Below, piece by piece: positions 46,329 through 55,005 of a stretch of 64,000 bases of DNA. Below the pieces are notes generated by a model that was not told the origin of the DNA, searched no databases, and saw only the letters and a program-made list of their open reading frames with translations. Position numbers and translations under genes: made by a program. Positions within the stretch are counted from its first letter, which is position 1. Every line of letters starts with the position of its first letter. Source of the DNA: Synechococcus sp. WH 8109 (lineage in GTDB: Bacteria; Cyanobacteriota; Cyanobacteriia; PCC-6307; Cyanobiaceae); assembly GCF_000161795.2 (NCBI RefSeq), contig NZ_CP006882.1:1054001-1118000 (forward strand), written 5' to 3'.

Positions 46329-47404
46329 TGGGTCCGGGCCTCACGATCCAGGGAGCGACGCTGCCAATGACGCTGCTGCCGCACCATTGTGAGCAGAGCA
46401 TGGTGGTGAGCGCGCAATCGTTTGCGGCACTGACGCAGACGTGGGCTGTCGAACTCCAGATCGTTGCTGCGTAAGAGCACACAGAGCACGTCCATGCCAT
46501 GGTCGAGCTCACCGACGGCCAGAGGGAGGCGCAAACGAAGCACGTTCGTGGCGGTTGGCTGAGTTTCGACCTGTCCCTTTAGGACAGCATCCAGAAGGCT
46601 GATGGGAAGAAGGGTCTGGGCCAGTCCTGACCGCAGCATCTGCACATTCACCGCATGGGACAGGTTGCGAAGGCGTCGCTCAAGCGCCTGATCCATGGCC
46701 TGGATCCAGTGCAACAGCGCATCCGGTTCATTAGGGAGCAAGTGGTCGTTGCCGTCCACCGAAGGATCAAAAGCAGCACCGGGGTCAAGGGGCTGTTGGG
46801 CCTGCTGCATCGCATCACCGGCCAGCTCGAACAGTGAGAGGAGGACATCCAAATCGCCAGAGGATTTGTTTTCTGCGGGTTCAGGGACTGGTTCTTTGAC
46901 GGGATCCTGGGCAGCGGTCCTCGGGGGGGATTCAAGCGGTGAAGCCAAGCTCAACTGAATGGATCCGCTCGGTTCTTCCGGTGGGAGCTCAGACGTGGGT
47001 GGCTCGGGTTCAGGCGCACTCTCCTGGGTCTTGCGACTGAGCTTCTGCAGCATGCTTTTGCTGGCATGGGCCTGCTGGCGCCGTTGCTCCTGCTGCATCT
47101 GCCGCACCAGCTGCATCAGTTGCTCAACTGTGAGCAGAACGCTGCAGCGGTCAATCAAGTCTGTGACCGCTGCATGGAAATTCTGACGGGTCGACTCCGG
47201 CAGCCGGCCAAAACGGGAGGGATCAACCTCACCGAGAAGATTGAACAGTGCCTGACGGGTGGCTCCTTCCAGCAGTTCTCGCAGCACCTGAAGATAAAGA
47301 GCCTGCTCCCTGTACAGGGCGATGGCCCGCAGCCGGCACAACCTTTGAAGGCGTGCCAGCTGTACTGACGGGTCGTAAGCAGGCCTGACGTCCTGGTCGG
47401 ACAA
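46283..47404 (-). CDS. conserved hypothetical protein upstream of recG
   Basis: A 373-residue soluble protein. The N-terminal 130 residues are helical (LARLQRLCRLRAIALYREQ, QALFNLLGEV, VEQLMQLVRQMQQEQRRQQ). Residues about 135-185 form a Pro/Glu-rich linker (PEPEPPTSELPPEEPSGS). The rest is helical and very basic at the end (RHWQRRSLDREARTHW). No enzymatic motif is visible. It sits between tsf and recG in the same direction, overlapping recG by 46 bases. Family not recognised. Confidence 0.75.
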   Translation of the reverse strand: MSDQDVRPAYDPSVQLARLQRLCRLRAIALYREQALYLQVLRELLEGATRQALFNLLGEVDPSRFGRLPESTRQNFHAAVTDLIDRCSVLLTVEQLMQLVRQMQQEQRRQQAHASKSMLQKLSRKTQESAPEPEPPTSELPPEEPSGSIQLSLASPLESPPRTAAQDPVKEPVPEPAENKSSGDLDVLLSLFELAGDAMQQAQQPLDPGAAFDPSVDGNDHLLPNEPDALLHWIQAMDQALERRLRNLSHAVNVQMLRSGLAQTLLPISLLDAVLKGQVETQPTATNVLRLRLPLAVGELDHGMDVLCVLLRSNDLEFDSPRLRQCRKRLRAHHHALLTMVRQQRHWQRRSLDREARTHWQTPSDSTKQLSGD

Positions 47405-47409
47405 GGGAA

Positions 47410-48072
47410 TCAGCCGGCGTTCTGCATGGACGCCACTTCAGCAGCGAAATCGTTGTCTTCCACCTCGATGCCCTCGCCCAGGGTGTAGCGGGTGAAGCGA
47501 CGAACTTTCACGTTCTCGCCGATCTTGCCGGCAGTTTGCTTCACGAGGTCAGCAACGGTGATGGAGCTGTCCTTGATGAAGGGCTGCTCCATGAGGGCGA
47601 GTTCCTTGAGCCGCTTGCCGATGCGGCCCTCAACGATCTTTTCCTTCATCTGCTCAGGCTTGCCTTCGAGATCGTCACGGCCCATCTCGATCGCCTTTTC
47701 CCGCTCACGGATTTCGTCGGGAATCTCGTCGGTGGTGACGTACTCAACGTTGGGGCATGCCGCCACCTGCATGGAGACATCACGTAGTAGCGACTGGAAC
47801 ATGTCGCCCCGTGCCACGAAGTCAGTTTCGCAGTTCACCTCAACCAGCACACCCACGCGAGCACCGGTGTGGATGTAGCTGCCGATGGCACCCTCGGCGG
47901 CGGTGCGGCCGGATTTTTTTTCAGCGCTGGCGATGCCTTTCTGGCGAAGCCACTCAACGGCCTTGTTGGCATCGCCTTCTGTGGCGGCCAGGGCCTTTTT
48001 GCAATCCATCATCCCCGCGCCGGTCTTGTCGCGCAGTTCTTTGACAAGCTTGGCGGATACGGCAGCAGCCAT
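47410..48072 (-). CDS. tsf: translation elongation factor Ts
   Basis: EF-Ts exchanges GDP for GTP on EF-Tu. From the ATG at 48072 the protein has 220 residues, the cyanobacterial length. It shows the UBA-like start [23 protein letters not shown] and the core motif [12 protein letters not shown]. The frame extends to 48120 without homology. It follows rpsB by 84 bases, the usual bacterial order. Confidence 0.97.
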   Translation of the reverse strand: MAAAVSAKLVKELRDKTGAGMMDCKKALAATEGDANKAVEWLRQKGIASAEKKSGRTAAEGAIGSYIHTGARVGVLVEVNCETDFVARGDMFQSLLRDVSMQVAACPNVEYVTTDEIPDEIREREKAIEMGRDDLEGKPEQMKEKIVEGRIGKRLKELALMEQPFIKDSSITVADLVKQTAGKIGENVKVRRFTRYTLGEGIEVEDNDFAAEVASMQNAG

Positions 48073-48156
48073 CGGTCGGAGCAGTGAGAAAGGAAATTGA
48101 ATCGCCGCCGATTGCCTCATTGGAATCAGCGGCGTGAACTTAGCGGTGAGAGGAGA

Positions 48157-48873
48157 TCAGCCTTCGCTGTCGCCACCACGCTGATCGTTGGAGCCGTGGC
48201 GGCCCTCATTGATCGCATCGGCCAAACGGCCCAGGATCAGTTGCACTGAACGAACGGCGTCGTCGTTGCAGGGAATCGGCACCTCACAGAGATCCGGATC
48301 GCAGTTGGTGTCCAGCATGGAAACCAAGGGGATGTCGAGCTTGCGGGCTTCGAGCACCGCATTCGACTCACGACGCTGGTCCACCAGGACCACAACATCA
48401 GGAAGGCGACGCATGTTCTTGAGGCCACCCAGATACTTCTGGAGACGCTCGAGTTCGCGCCGCAGCACCGCACCTTCTTTCTTGGGGCGCATGGCGATGG
48501 CGCCGCTGGACTCCATCCGCTCAAGATCCTTGAGACGGTCGATCCGGGCCTTCATGGTGGTCCAGTTGGTGAGCATCCCGCCCAACCAGCGCTGGTTCAC
48601 GTAGGACGCTCCACAGCGGGCGGCTTCCAGCGCCACAACTTCAGAGGCTTGCTTCTTGGTGCCAACGAAGAGGAAACGCTTGCCGCTGCGTGCCGCAGAA
48701 CGGGTCCACTTGTAGGCGTTGTTCATGCAGACGGCTGTCTGCACAAGGTCAATGATGTGAACGCCGTTGCGCGCGCAATAGATGTAGCGCGACATCTTGG
48801 GGTTCCAACGACGGGTCTGGTGCCCAAAGTGGGCACCAGCCTCCATCATCTCGGCGAGGGTGACGACAGCCAT
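48157..48873 (-). CDS. rpsB: 30S ribosomal protein S2
   Basis: Structural protein of the small subunit. The 238-residue protein starts [27 protein letters not shown] and contains the S2 signatures [12 protein letters not shown] and the C-terminal [25 protein letters not shown]. The start is clear. It is co-directional with tsf. A structured leader precedes it. Confidence 0.98.
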   Translation of the reverse strand: MAVVTLAEMMEAGAHFGHQTRRWNPKMSRYIYCARNGVHIIDLVQTAVCMNNAYKWTRSAARSGKRFLFVGTKKQASEVVALEAARCGASYVNQRWLGGMLTNWTTMKARIDRLKDLERMESSGAIAMRPKKEGAVLRRELERLQKYLGGLKNMRRLPDVVVLVDQRRESNAVLEARKLDIPLVSMLDTNCDPDLCEVPIPCNDDAVRSVQLILGRLADAINEGRHGSNDQRGGDSEG

Positions 48874-48970
48874 GGTTTAAGGGTTTCGGGTTCGCCTCCA
48901 CCTGCCAGGGACCTGAACAACCAGCAGGAGCTGGTCTCACGGTGCACCCGAAACGGGCAGGTGTGCGGAG
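48874..48970 (-). promoter_or_regulatory. candidate structured leader of rpsB-tsf
   Basis: The transcript upstream of the rpsB ATG can form a hairpin at 48920-48935 (ACCAGC/GCTGGT). It can also form two long-range pairings: 48883-48891 with 48946-48954 (9 bp) and 48899-48906 with 48956-48963 (8 bp). The two pairings cross, so they would form a pseudoknot or alternate. A GGAGG lies at 48895-48899, within this fold and about 21 bases from the ATG. S2 autoregulation is known in other bacteria. That this leader does it is inference. Confidence 0.5.
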
Positions 48971-49003
48971 TGAAAGGACCTACTGAAGGTATCAAAACGT
49001 CGA

Positions 49004-49936
49004 TCAGCGAAGCCCTGCCGCTCTGGCTTCACGGAACAGGGCACGCACACCGATGCGATTGAGGGGCAAACGAAGCAGCTCCATCGCCGTTCCGGGATAG
49101 CCATGCCGGATCAGCCAACGGAGCAACGGGCGAAGGCTGGAGGGATTGATCAGCCCACCGAGGGTGAGCACTTCCCAAAGGATGCGATGGAACCAGGTGA
49201 ACTGGATGATCAACCGCACCCGCCTGGTTGGATGTTTGCGGTAAAAGACAAGCCCCATACGGGCCCGTTCACCCTCCACTTCCACAAGTCGTGGGATCTG
49301 ATCGAGGCTCAGGGCGGGGTGCCAGTGATAACCAACAGCGTCCGGACACTTCACCAACTCAACCCCCATCCGCCGCAGACGCTCACCCAGTTCCAGGTCC
49401 TCCCAGCCATAGAGGCGGAAACCGGTGTCAAACAGGCCTGAGCGCTCCAGCACCTCCCGATCGATGGCCACATTGCCGGTGGCGAAATAAGCCCAGGACA
49501 AGTCACGTAATTTGTGGCGCTCCGAGCAGGGTGCTTCGAAGTTGGCGGTGTTGATGACAGCGCCGTAGGTGAAGCAGAGCCGATCACCACGCCGTTGCCA
49601 GCACTGCTGCAACGCCCGTGCATGGGTGGCCAGAAAGGTTTCTGTGACCACCAGATCGCTGTCTATGAAGACGATCACATCGCCACGGGCATGATCCACA
49701 CCGCGGTTCCGGCCCTCCGCAGGACCACCGTGCGCCTGCTCGATCAGGCGCACGTGGGGAAAACGATGGGACTGCTCGCTCAGCCATGACGGCGTTCCAT
49801 CGGTGGAACCGTCGTCGACCACAACAACCTCGTAGTCCTGAAGAGCTCCAGCAAGCTGCTGATCTTCCAGTGCCGAGAGGCATTTCTCGAGGATCGGGCG
49901 TCGGTTGTAGGTCGGAATAACGACGCTGACGAACAT
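49004..49936 (-). CDS. family 2 glycosyltransferase
   Basis: A 310-residue GT-A fold enzyme: SVVIPTYNRRPILEKCL at the start, VVVVDDGSTDGTP, the DxD-type metal site FIDSDLV near residue 94, and GWEDLELGERLRRMG, a C-terminal ED motif seen in polymerising or side-chain transferases. It is predicted to be cytoplasmic or membrane-peripheral. The acceptor is unknown. Its position is downstream of a tiny basic-protein gene and its terminator. Confidence 0.88.
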   Translation of the reverse strand: MFVSVVIPTYNRRPILEKCLSALEDQQLAGALQDYEVVVVDDGSTDGTPSWLSEQSHRFPHVRLIEQAHGGPAEGRNRGVDHARGDVIVFIDSDLVVTETFLATHARALQQCWQRRGDRLCFTYGAVINTANFEAPCSERHKLRDLSWAYFATGNVAIDREVLERSGLFDTGFRLYGWEDLELGERLRRMGVELVKCPDAVGYHWHPALSLDQIPRLVEVEGERARMGLVFYRKHPTRRVRLIIQFTWFHRILWEVLTLGGLINPSSLRPLLRWLIRHGYPGTAMELLRLPLNRIGVRALFREARAAGLR

Positions 49937-49977
49937 CGCGACGGCCGATGCAAATGGCCACCCACCCTACGAACAAC

Positions 49978-50010
49978 AAAAAAGGGGCTCGGAGGCCCCC
50001 CTTTTTTATG
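49978..50010 (-). terminator. bidirectional-looking rho-independent terminator
   Basis: A-run, GGGGCT / GGCCCC stem around 49984-49999, then a T-run (50002-50007). Read on the minus strand it follows the stop of the 51-residue gene (50029) and ends in TTTTTTGTTG, so it terminates that transcript. Confidence 0.8.
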
Positions 50011-50028
50011 GATGGTTTGTTCCGCTGA

Positions 50029-50184
50029 TCAGTCGGCGGCACCACCGTTGTTGGCAGTTCCGGTCACACCGTTACCAGCGCCTTCACCACGGCCATCGTT
50101 GCGCATCTTGCGCTTCTTGAACTTGCGCGCATATGCGCGGTTCCGCTCCTGCTTTTCTTTCTTCAGGTTTCTGCGCTTGGCCAT
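50029..50184 (-). CDS. small highly basic protein (51 residues)
   Basis: ATG at 50184 to TGA at 50029. The N-terminal 28 residues are nearly all charged (MAKRRNLKKEKQERNRAYAR, then KFKKRKMR), and the tail is Gly/Asn/Ala-rich. The charge pattern suggests RNA or ribosome binding. It resembles small conserved proteins of cyanobacteria that I have seen without a function. It has its own terminator downstream, supporting a real, separately expressed gene. Confidence 0.75.
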   Translation of the reverse strand: MAKRRNLKKEKQERNRAYARKFKKRKMRNDGRGEGAGNGVTGTANNGGAAD

Positions 50185-50220
50185 GCGGAACTGCGGGCTC
50201 TGGTATCAAATTTCATCCTA

Positions 50221-50898
50221 CTAAACAGCATTCTTTAAACGCCCGTCCTCCATCTGGAGCAAGCGATCGGCAACATCAACGATGCGCGGGTCATGGGTAA
50301 CCATCAGCACCGCGCAGGATTGTTCACGGGCCAATCGACGAAGCAGCTCCACCACCTCCCGGCCCGTACGGCTGTCCAAGGCAGCGGTGGGTTCGTCAGC
50401 CAGGAGAAGGCGGGGGTTTGCGGCAAGGGCACGCGCAATGGCGACTCGCTGCTTCTGTCCTCCGGACAAGTCATGCGGGACTTTGGCCATGTGGTCCTCA
50501 AGGCCGACGGCACGAAGCCACTGACGGGCCTCATCCCGACGAGCCCTGTAACTGAGATCAGGCAGAAGATCGGCTCCCATCTGCACGTTTTGTTCAGCCG
50601 TGAGGCAGCGCAGAAGGTTGTGTCCCTGAAAAATCATTCCAATGCGCCGGCGCACATGCTGACGGCGCCGACGGCCGGCTCCATCCAGGGACGCACCAAG
50701 CACCGACACCTCACCCTGCTGAACCGTCCGCAAGGCGCCTATCAAGGTGAGGAGTGTTGTCTTGCCACAGCCCGAAGGACCGGTCAGCAAAACCACTTCG
50801 CCTGGCTCGATGCTGAAGCTGATGTTCTGAAGAACCTCGCGGCGCATCTCGCCTCGGCCGAAGGCATGGGAGAGATTGTCGACAACAACAGCTGCCAT
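50221..50898 (-). CDS. devA: DevA-type ABC exporter ATP-binding protein
   Basis: A 225-residue ATPase: Walker A GPSGCGKTT, Q-loop IFQGHNLL, signature LSGGQKQRVAIARAL, Walker B LLLADEPTAALD and switch H in MVTHDPR. It is of the MacB/LolD-like DevA class. It is the last gene of pcyA-devB-devC-devA; its start shares one base with the devC stop (TGATG). DevBCA in heterocyst formers exports glycolipids with TolC. The substrate in a unicellular marine strain is unknown. Confidence 0.9.
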   Translation of the reverse strand: MAAVVVDNLSHAFGRGEMRREVLQNISFSIEPGEVVLLTGPSGCGKTTLLTLIGALRTVQQGEVSVLGASLDGAGRRRRQHVRRRIGMIFQGHNLLRCLTAEQNVQMGADLLPDLSYRARRDEARQWLRAVGLEDHMAKVPHDLSGGQKQRVAIARALAANPRLLLADEPTAALDSRTGREVVELLRRLAREQSCAVLMVTHDPRIVDVADRLLQMEDGRLKNAV

Positions 50899-52067
50899 CA
50901 GAAGATCTCCGCAGGGTCTGCATCGATGAGACGACGCATGGCCAGGAACGACGACAACATGCACATCACCAGTATCATCACCAGAACGGTCAAAGCTCGG
51001 GACAGATCCATGCCGACGGGCAGCTTGGTGGCGTCACGAACAAACCAGTACAGCCCCTGACCGGCCAGGTAGGCGGGGACGTACCCCATCGCCGCCAGAT
51101 AGAACCCCTCACGAACCACCACTCCCAACAGATGGCTGAGGCGGTACCCCATGGCCATCAAAGTGGCGTATTCCGGCAGGTGATCACTCACATCTGTGTA
51201 CAGCACCTGGTATACGATCACGCACCCCACCACGAAGCCCATGGCAGCGCCGAGGGTGAAGATGAAACCGATAGAGGTGCTGCTCTTCCAGTAATTCTGC
51301 TCGAAATCGATGAAGCCCTGCTTGGTCAGCACCGAAACATCCTTTGGTAGTCGCTGGCTTAGTCGGGACACCACCTGCTCGGGATCCGCGCCTGGCTTCA
51401 AACGCACCAGACCAACTTCGATCGCCCCTGGCGGCTTCTGAGGCATCAGATCGAGAAACGTCTCAGTGCTCGTGAGCAGGTTGCCGTCGGCACCGAAGCT
51501 GGTGCCCAGGCTCACCAGACCCGCGACCCGGACACGGTTGCCAGCGATCTCGGTTTCCACCACCCGGCCATCGCGATACCAATCGGCAATGGGTCCGAAT
51601 TCAGGACGTGACAACTGATCGAAGAGGATCCGCCCTTTCTGCTTGAGAGCGTCAGTTTTTTTAGCCAGGGAGGGGTCGACGAAGAAGGGGTCGTCGGGAT
51701 TGAAACCCAAGGCCAGGATCGACCGGTTGCGCCGCGTTTCTGGGTTACGCCAGAGCATCAGCCCCCAGTGCACCGGGGTCACCCCCTCGACATCGGAATC
51801 AGCCAGGGTCTGAACAAGCCGCCGCCTTGGAAAGGCTTCCATGCTCACGGAGCTGGCGGAGCGGGGACTGATCAGAACAACATCGGCATCGAACAGCCGG
51901 TGCGCCGTGACGCTGGCGTCAAAGAGGCCATCACGGAATCCGAGCTGCATGAACATCAGAATTCCCGCGAAGCTGATGCCGGCAAGCGCCACAAGCAAGC
52001 GAACGGGCTGTCGCGTCAGCAACAACCAGGAGAGGGGAATCTGACGGCCCCGCCAAAACCGGTTCAT
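50898..52067 (-). CDS. devC: DevC-type ABC exporter permease
   Basis: A 389-residue permease of the MacB/FtsX type. One N-terminal helix (LVALAGISFAGILMFMQLGF, residues about 26-45) precedes a large periplasmic domain (about 46-260), then three C-terminal helices (IGFIFTLGAAMGFVVGCVIVY, LGVVVREGFYLAAMGYVPAYLAG, ALTVLVMILVMCMLSSFLAM). It is translationally coupled to devB (ATGA) and devA (TGATG). Confidence 0.9.
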   Translation of the reverse strand: MNRFWRGRQIPLSWLLLTRQPVRLLVALAGISFAGILMFMQLGFRDGLFDASVTAHRLFDADVVLISPRSASSVSMEAFPRRRLVQTLADSDVEGVTPVHWGLMLWRNPETRRNRSILALGFNPDDPFFVDPSLAKKTDALKQKGRILFDQLSRPEFGPIADWYRDGRVVETEIAGNRVRVAGLVSLGTSFGADGNLLTSTETFLDLMPQKPPGAIEVGLVRLKPGADPEQVVSRLSQRLPKDVSVLTKQGFIDFEQNYWKSSTSIGFIFTLGAAMGFVVGCVIVYQVLYTDVSDHLPEYATLMAMGYRLSHLLGVVVREGFYLAAMGYVPAYLAGQGLYWFVRDATKLPVGMDLSRALTVLVMILVMCMLSSFLAMRRLIDADPAEIF

Positions 52068-52960
52068 GGATCGAAGCGGGCGATCACCTTCAAACCCGCC
52101 AGACGGCTGACCTTGGCGGCATCTTCAGGATTAAGCACCACATCAACCACCACAACGCGGGCGTCGGCATCGCCGGTGGGGTCGGTGGAGAGAACAGACC
52201 GTTGTTCCACCTGCGGGCTGATGCGCAGGACGCGCCCGACGAGTTCACCGCGGAAACCACCGTTCTCGCTGATGAGGCGCACGGACTGGTCGAGGCGGAT
52301 CAGAGAAATATCGGATTCGTAGACCTCGATGCTGGCCTGCATCGCATGATTGGCCCCCACATCCATCACCCCCTCTGCACCGGGGCGCTCGCCTGCACGG
52401 GCATGCAGCTTGAGCACAACACCATCAAGGGGCGAGATCAGCTGACTGAGAGCGAGGTCGGCCCGAAGCCCTTTGCGCTCCGCCAAGGCCTGATCCCGCT
52501 TTCCCTGAAGACGCACCAGCTCTTCACGCTTGTTGTCCACCAGAGTCAATTCGGCCGCACCCCAATCGGCGGCTTTGCTGAAGCGCTCCACCTCAAGGGC
52601 CTGAAGCTGTATCTCCTGGTCGAGGCTGCTCAGCTGCGCATCGACGCGCTCCAAATCAGCGAGGAGGCCATCCCGGTGATCGAAGGACGCCAACACCTGG
52701 CCGGTCTTGATCAGATCACCCTCATTCACATTGAGGACTGCCACCCGGGGTGTCCCAGCCATCCCCGCATTGGGAGCCGCCAGATTGCGGATGTCCCCAG
52801 CGGGCTCCAGCTGCCCCAGGGCGGCGACCGCTTCGGGACGAACGGTGCGTGCAGGCTTAGGTTCAACCGGCTTGGGTTCGGGCGTCGGCCGCAGCAACCA
52901 GCCTCCAATGACCGCAATGACCAAACTTCCAGCCAGAACAGACCAGCGCTTGGGGGTCAT
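52064..52960 (-). CDS. devB: DevB-type membrane fusion protein (HlyD family)
   Basis: A 298-residue periplasmic adaptor with an N-terminal anchor (WSVLAGSLVIAVIGGWLL, residues about 6-23), a biotinyl-lipoyl-like half (AVLNVNEGDLIKTGQVLASFD), a helical hairpin (LERVDAQLSSLDQEIQLQAL) and a beta-barrel with the second lipoyl half (LISPLDGVVLKLHARAGE). The ATG at 52960 shares one base with the pcyA stop. The long upstream frame is inside pcyA and not used. Confidence 0.9.
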   Translation of the reverse strand: MTPKRWSVLAGSLVIAVIGGWLLRPTPEPKPVEPKPARTVRPEAVAALGQLEPAGDIRNLAAPNAGMAGTPRVAVLNVNEGDLIKTGQVLASFDHRDGLLADLERVDAQLSSLDQEIQLQALEVERFSKAADWGAAELTLVDNKREELVRLQGKRDQALAERKGLRADLALSQLISPLDGVVLKLHARAGERPGAEGVMDVGANHAMQASIEVYESDISLIRLDQSVRLISENGGFRGELVGRVLRISPQVEQRSVLSTDPTGDADARVVVVDVVLNPEDAAKVSRLAGLKVIARFDP

Positions 52961-53703
52961 CAGAGTTCCGGTGGGTTGTCGAAAAGAAGCATGTCGATGT
53001 AGCGATCGGCCCAGGCTGAATCGAAGGCCTTCTCGAGTACGCGGCGGGTCTTGTCGTTGCGTTTCTGCTGAAGGCAATAGTTCAACTGACCCTCGTACCG
53101 GCGGACTGTAGTGAGAGCCGTTGACGGTTCGGGAGTCGCCTCGATCACGCTGGTGGCCATCACCTGCAGGTAGTGGCTCACCAGCTCCTGAAAGGCTGCT
53201 TCCTCGTCAGCACCATCGGGGCGGATGAAGCACACCTTGTTGGAGAAGATGGCTGATCCCCAGGCCGGCAGCTCCCGACCCTGACGGAACGCCGGCCATG
53301 GCCTGGCCTCAAGCCGCTGAATCAGTTGCTCCGGCAAGGCATCGGAGGTGGGGGACAGATCGACGATCGCGGCGGAGATGCCTGCAGGGCCGGCCACGAT
53401 GTCGGCCCCGAAGATCGGCAAGTCGTAGTGGGGATCTGGGAACCAGACGCTGTGGAGGATCTGCAAGCCGTTGCCGAGTCGTGCAACCTCCAAATGAAGC
53501 TTGCGAAGTCCGATGCAGCGAAAAAGCTCGTTGCCAATGGATAGGCCTTCACCATCGAGTTGCCCCTGGATGAAGCGCAAATCCTCATCGCAAGGGAGTA
53601 TTTCCAATCCGGGTAATCCCGCCCAGGCACTACGGATCGACGCCGCCAAGGCCTGGACGAGGGGATGCTGTCCTGACGGTGGCGCCAGCGGCTTGGGCTG
53701 CAT
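52960..53703 (-). CDS. pcyA: phycocyanobilin:ferredoxin oxidoreductase
   Basis: PcyA reduces biliverdin to phycocyanobilin, the chromophore precursor of phycobilisomes, with ferredoxin as donor. From the ATG at 53703 the protein has 247 residues. Diagnostic segments are [20 protein letters not shown] (catalytic Asp and His region) and [16 protein letters not shown]. It begins 18 bases from the divergent M16 peptidase start and heads a four-gene coupled operon with devBCA. Confidence 0.95.
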   Translation of the reverse strand: MQPKPLAPPSGQHPLVQALAASIRSAWAGLPGLEILPCDEDLRFIQGQLDGEGLSIGNELFRCIGLRKLHLEVARLGNGLQILHSVWFPDPHYDLPIFGADIVAGPAGISAAIVDLSPTSDALPEQLIQRLEARPWPAFRQGRELPAWGSAIFSNKVCFIRPDGADEEAAFQELVSHYLQVMATSVIEATPEPSTALTTVRRYEGQLNYCLQQKRNDKTRRVLEKAFDSAWADRYIDMLLFDNPPEL

Positions 53704-53721
53704 CGAAGGGGCAGGCACAGA

Positions 53722-55005
53722 ATGGAACTTTGCCACGCAGTTCTGAACCTTCCGTTCTCCGGTCCCCCACTGGACCATTGGACCCTCCCCAACGGAGTGC
53801 GCTGCGTGACGGCCGACATGCCGGATGCACCACTGACCTGTCTCGATCTCTGGTGCCGTGCCGGGAGTGCCAGTGAGCAGCCAGGGGAAGAGGGCATGGC
53901 CCATTTCCTAGAGCACATGGTGTTCAAGGGAAGTCAGCAGCTGGTCGCAGGGGCATTCGATGAAGCCATCGAAGCCCTGGGGGGCAGTAGCAATGCCGCC
54001 ACAGGCTTTGATGACGTTCACTTCCACGTGCTGACACCACCGGATCGGGCCAGCGAAGCGTTGGATCTGTTGTTGGAACTGGTGTTGCAGCCAAGCCTCG
54101 AGCCTGACGGGTTCAACACGGAACGGGGGGTGGTGCTTGAAGAGATTGCTCAATACGCCGATCAACCCAATGAGCAGGTGCTGCAACTGCTGTTGAGCAA
54201 GGGCTGTGACCAGCACCCCTACGGCCGACCCATCCTGGGTACACCCCCCAGCCTGGAGGCCATGACGCCCGGGGCCATGCGGGCGTTTCATCAGCGGCAG
54301 TACCGCGGTTCCAACTGCTGCCTGGCGATGGCCGGGCCTGCATCAGCGGAGCTACGCAGTGCCCTGGAGTCCTCGGCTCTGGCGGACCTCCTGGATTCGC
54401 CTGAGCCCCCATCTCCGTCATCACCCCTGAGCGTCCGTCCTGGACGCGAAAGCGTTGTTGTGGACCGGCTCGAATCCGCTCGACTGCTGATGCTCTGGGA
54501 AGCTCCACGGGCCCAGGATCAGACAGGCGTTATGGCAGCAGATCTCGCCACAACCCTGCTGGGGGAAGGACGACGCAGTCGTCTCGTGAACCGCTTGAGG
54601 GAGGAACTACAGATCGTTGAAAGCGTGTCGATGGACCTCTCGGTTCTGGAGCAGGGAAGCCTGATCACGCTGGAGGTGATCTGCCCGGACGAGCATCTGG
54701 AGGCTGTGGAAGACGAGGTGAACCAGCAGCTGCGCGCCATGGCAGAGGAGCTCGTCAGCGATCAGGAGCTGAAACGGGGCCAGCAGCTGGTGAGCAACGG
54801 ACTGCGCTATGCCTTGGAATCGGCGGGCCAGGTGTCTGGGCTCAGCGCCAGCCAGACCCTCTGGGACCGGCAGCAGGATCTGCTCCAACCTTTGGCCCTC
54901 CTGCCGCCATGGACGGCGGAACGGCTTCGCTCAGACCTGTTTCCCAGGCTTCAACCCGAACAAGCGTTTGTGCTGACCGCCCAGGCCAAGACGAAACACG
55001 GATGA
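53722..55005 (+). CDS. M16 family zinc metallopeptidase (active-type subunit)
   Basis: A 427-residue pitrilysin-like protein. The inverted zinc motif H61-F-L-E64-H65 and the downstream glutamate in [11 protein letters not shown] are intact, so it should be catalytically active. It has the usual two-domain layout (N- and C-terminal halves of about 210 residues). It is coupled to a second M16 gene, as in the alpha/beta processing peptidase type. No signal peptide is seen. Confidence 0.9.
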   Translation: MELCHAVLNLPFSGPPLDHWTLPNGVRCVTADMPDAPLTCLDLWCRAGSASEQPGEEGMAHFLEHMVFKGSQQLVAGAFDEAIEALGGSSNAATGFDDVHFHVLTPPDRASEALDLLLELVLQPSLEPDGFNTERGVVLEEIAQYADQPNEQVLQLLLSKGCDQHPYGRPILGTPPSLEAMTPGAMRAFHQRQYRGSNCCLAMAGPASAELRSALESSALADLLDSPEPPSPSSPLSVRPGRESVVVDRLESARLLMLWEAPRAQDQTGVMAADLATTLLGEGRRSRLVNRLREELQIVESVSMDLSVLEQGSLITLEVICPDEHLEAVEDEVNQQLRAMAEELVSDQELKRGQQLVSNGLRYALESAGQVSGLSASQTLWDRQQDLLQPLALLPPWTAERLRSDLFPRLQPEQAFVLTAQAKTKHG

